Shown here: positions 12,756-13,076 of the stretch, in pieces
Layout of the letters: each line of letters begins with the position of its first letter
Numbering within the stretch: the stretch's first letter is position 1
NCBI GenBank assembly: GCA_035553055.1
Contig: DATNEK010000227.1
Coordinates: 1 to 13,076 of the forward strand
Length of the DNA: 13,076 nucleotides
Direction: 5' to 3'
DNA from: Chersky-822 sp035553055
GTDB lineage: Bacteria; Actinomycetota; Actinomycetes; Streptosporangiales; Streptosporangiaceae
Translations under genes and position numbers: made by a program
Notes under the pieces: model-generated
Seen by the model: the letters and a program-made list of their open reading frames with translations, nothing else
Told to the model about the DNA's origin: nothing
The model's database searches: none

Positions 12756-13076
12756 CGCCGCGTCCGGCCGCTGCCCGGCAACTCCCTGACGCCTTCGGTG
12801 ACCGCTCGCCCGACCCCGCGCATGGCCAGTGCCCGCTTGACGGCATAGCTAGCCGCAGCCACACGCAGCACCGGCGCGCCGATCCCGTTCGCGATCAGCC
12901 GCGCCGACCCTGCCACAGCGCCAACCTGCTCCGACAGGTCAGTCATGCTCGCGCTGACCGCCTCGACGCTCTCGCTGAGCGTCTGCGTCCTCGCCAGCTG
13001 CTCATCGGCACGGTCGACGGCCGCCTGCGCCCGGCGTAGCAGGTTGTCGGTCGCGCCCTGGTAGCCAGTCAGCACA
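12752..13076 (-). CDS. DUF948 family protein (5' end cut by window)
   Basis: The C-terminal 108 or so codons of a DUF948-type protein; the N-terminus, which in this family carries a membrane helix, lies beyond the right edge. Residues visible at 13075-12870 form a long helical heptad-like stretch (QAAVDRADEQLARTQTLSES, then SASMTDLSEQVGAVAGSARL), typical of these coiled-coil proteins. A conserved segment GIGAPVLRVAAASYAVKRAL follows, then a basic end. The apparent GTG at 13075 is most likely an internal Val codon. The stop TGA overlaps the ATG of the next gene (ATGA). The molecular role of DUF948 proteins is not established to my knowledge. Confidence 0.85.
   Translation of the reverse strand, partial: VLTGYQGATDNLLRRAQAAVDRADEQLARTQTLSESVEAVSASMTDLSEQVGAVAGSARLIANGIGAPVLRVAAASYAVKRALAMRGVGRAVTEGVRELPGSGRTRR

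Overview
This is a very GC-rich stretch of chromosome in which every recognisable gene lies on the minus strand. The gene families, the gene order (DUF948, DUF6167, alaS, ruvX, mltG, aroE; then infC, rpmI, rplT, an SpoU methyltransferase, a PAS histidine kinase, pheS) and the PheS N-terminus (MSAPNKTYDPV) point to a high-GC Gram-positive bacterium (Actinomycetota), broadly Streptomyces/Streptosporangiales-like. I cannot name the genus. The region is core housekeeping DNA. I see no transposase, integrase, phage gene, CRISPR array, tRNA or rRNA.

Layout, in the direction of transcription (right to left). (1) 13076-12342: a truncated DUF948 coiled-coil protein, joined by an ATGA overlap to a small DUF6167-type protein that carries six 21-bp repeats. 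(2) 12266-5908: alaS, ruvX, mltG and aroE, tightly spaced or overlapping (4-nt overlap ruvX/mltG, 25-nt overlap mltG/aroE). This probably forms one operon covering alanyl-tRNA charging, Holliday-junction/pre-rRNA nuclease, glycan-strand release and shikimate synthesis. (3) 5907-5427: a gene-free stretch of about 480 nt that reads as a structured 5' leader for the next operon, with a terminator-like hairpin and a ladder of further hairpins. (4) 5426-3416: infC, rpmI and rplT, the classical IF3-L35-L20 translation operon. (5) 3382-1: an SpoU-family RNA methyltransferase, a soluble PAS histidine kinase with no adjacent response regulator, and pheS, which runs off the left edge, presumably towards pheT.

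The most unusual content is in and around infC. The gene appears to start at ATC behind a perfect AGGAGG. After a normal IF3 core of about 175 residues the reading frame continues for about 255 residues of Ala/Ser/Thr and then Pro/Lys/Arg/Gly low-complexity sequence, part of it built from six 15-bp tandem repeats. Other proteins in the same block also carry low-complexity appendages: a cytoplasmic Gly/Tyr/Asp-rich tail of about 380 residues on MltG, and the 7-residue repeats in the DUF6167 protein. The junction of the alaS-aroE block with the infC block, without the usual downstream aroC/aroK/aroB genes, suggests a rearrangement relative to the common actinobacterial order.
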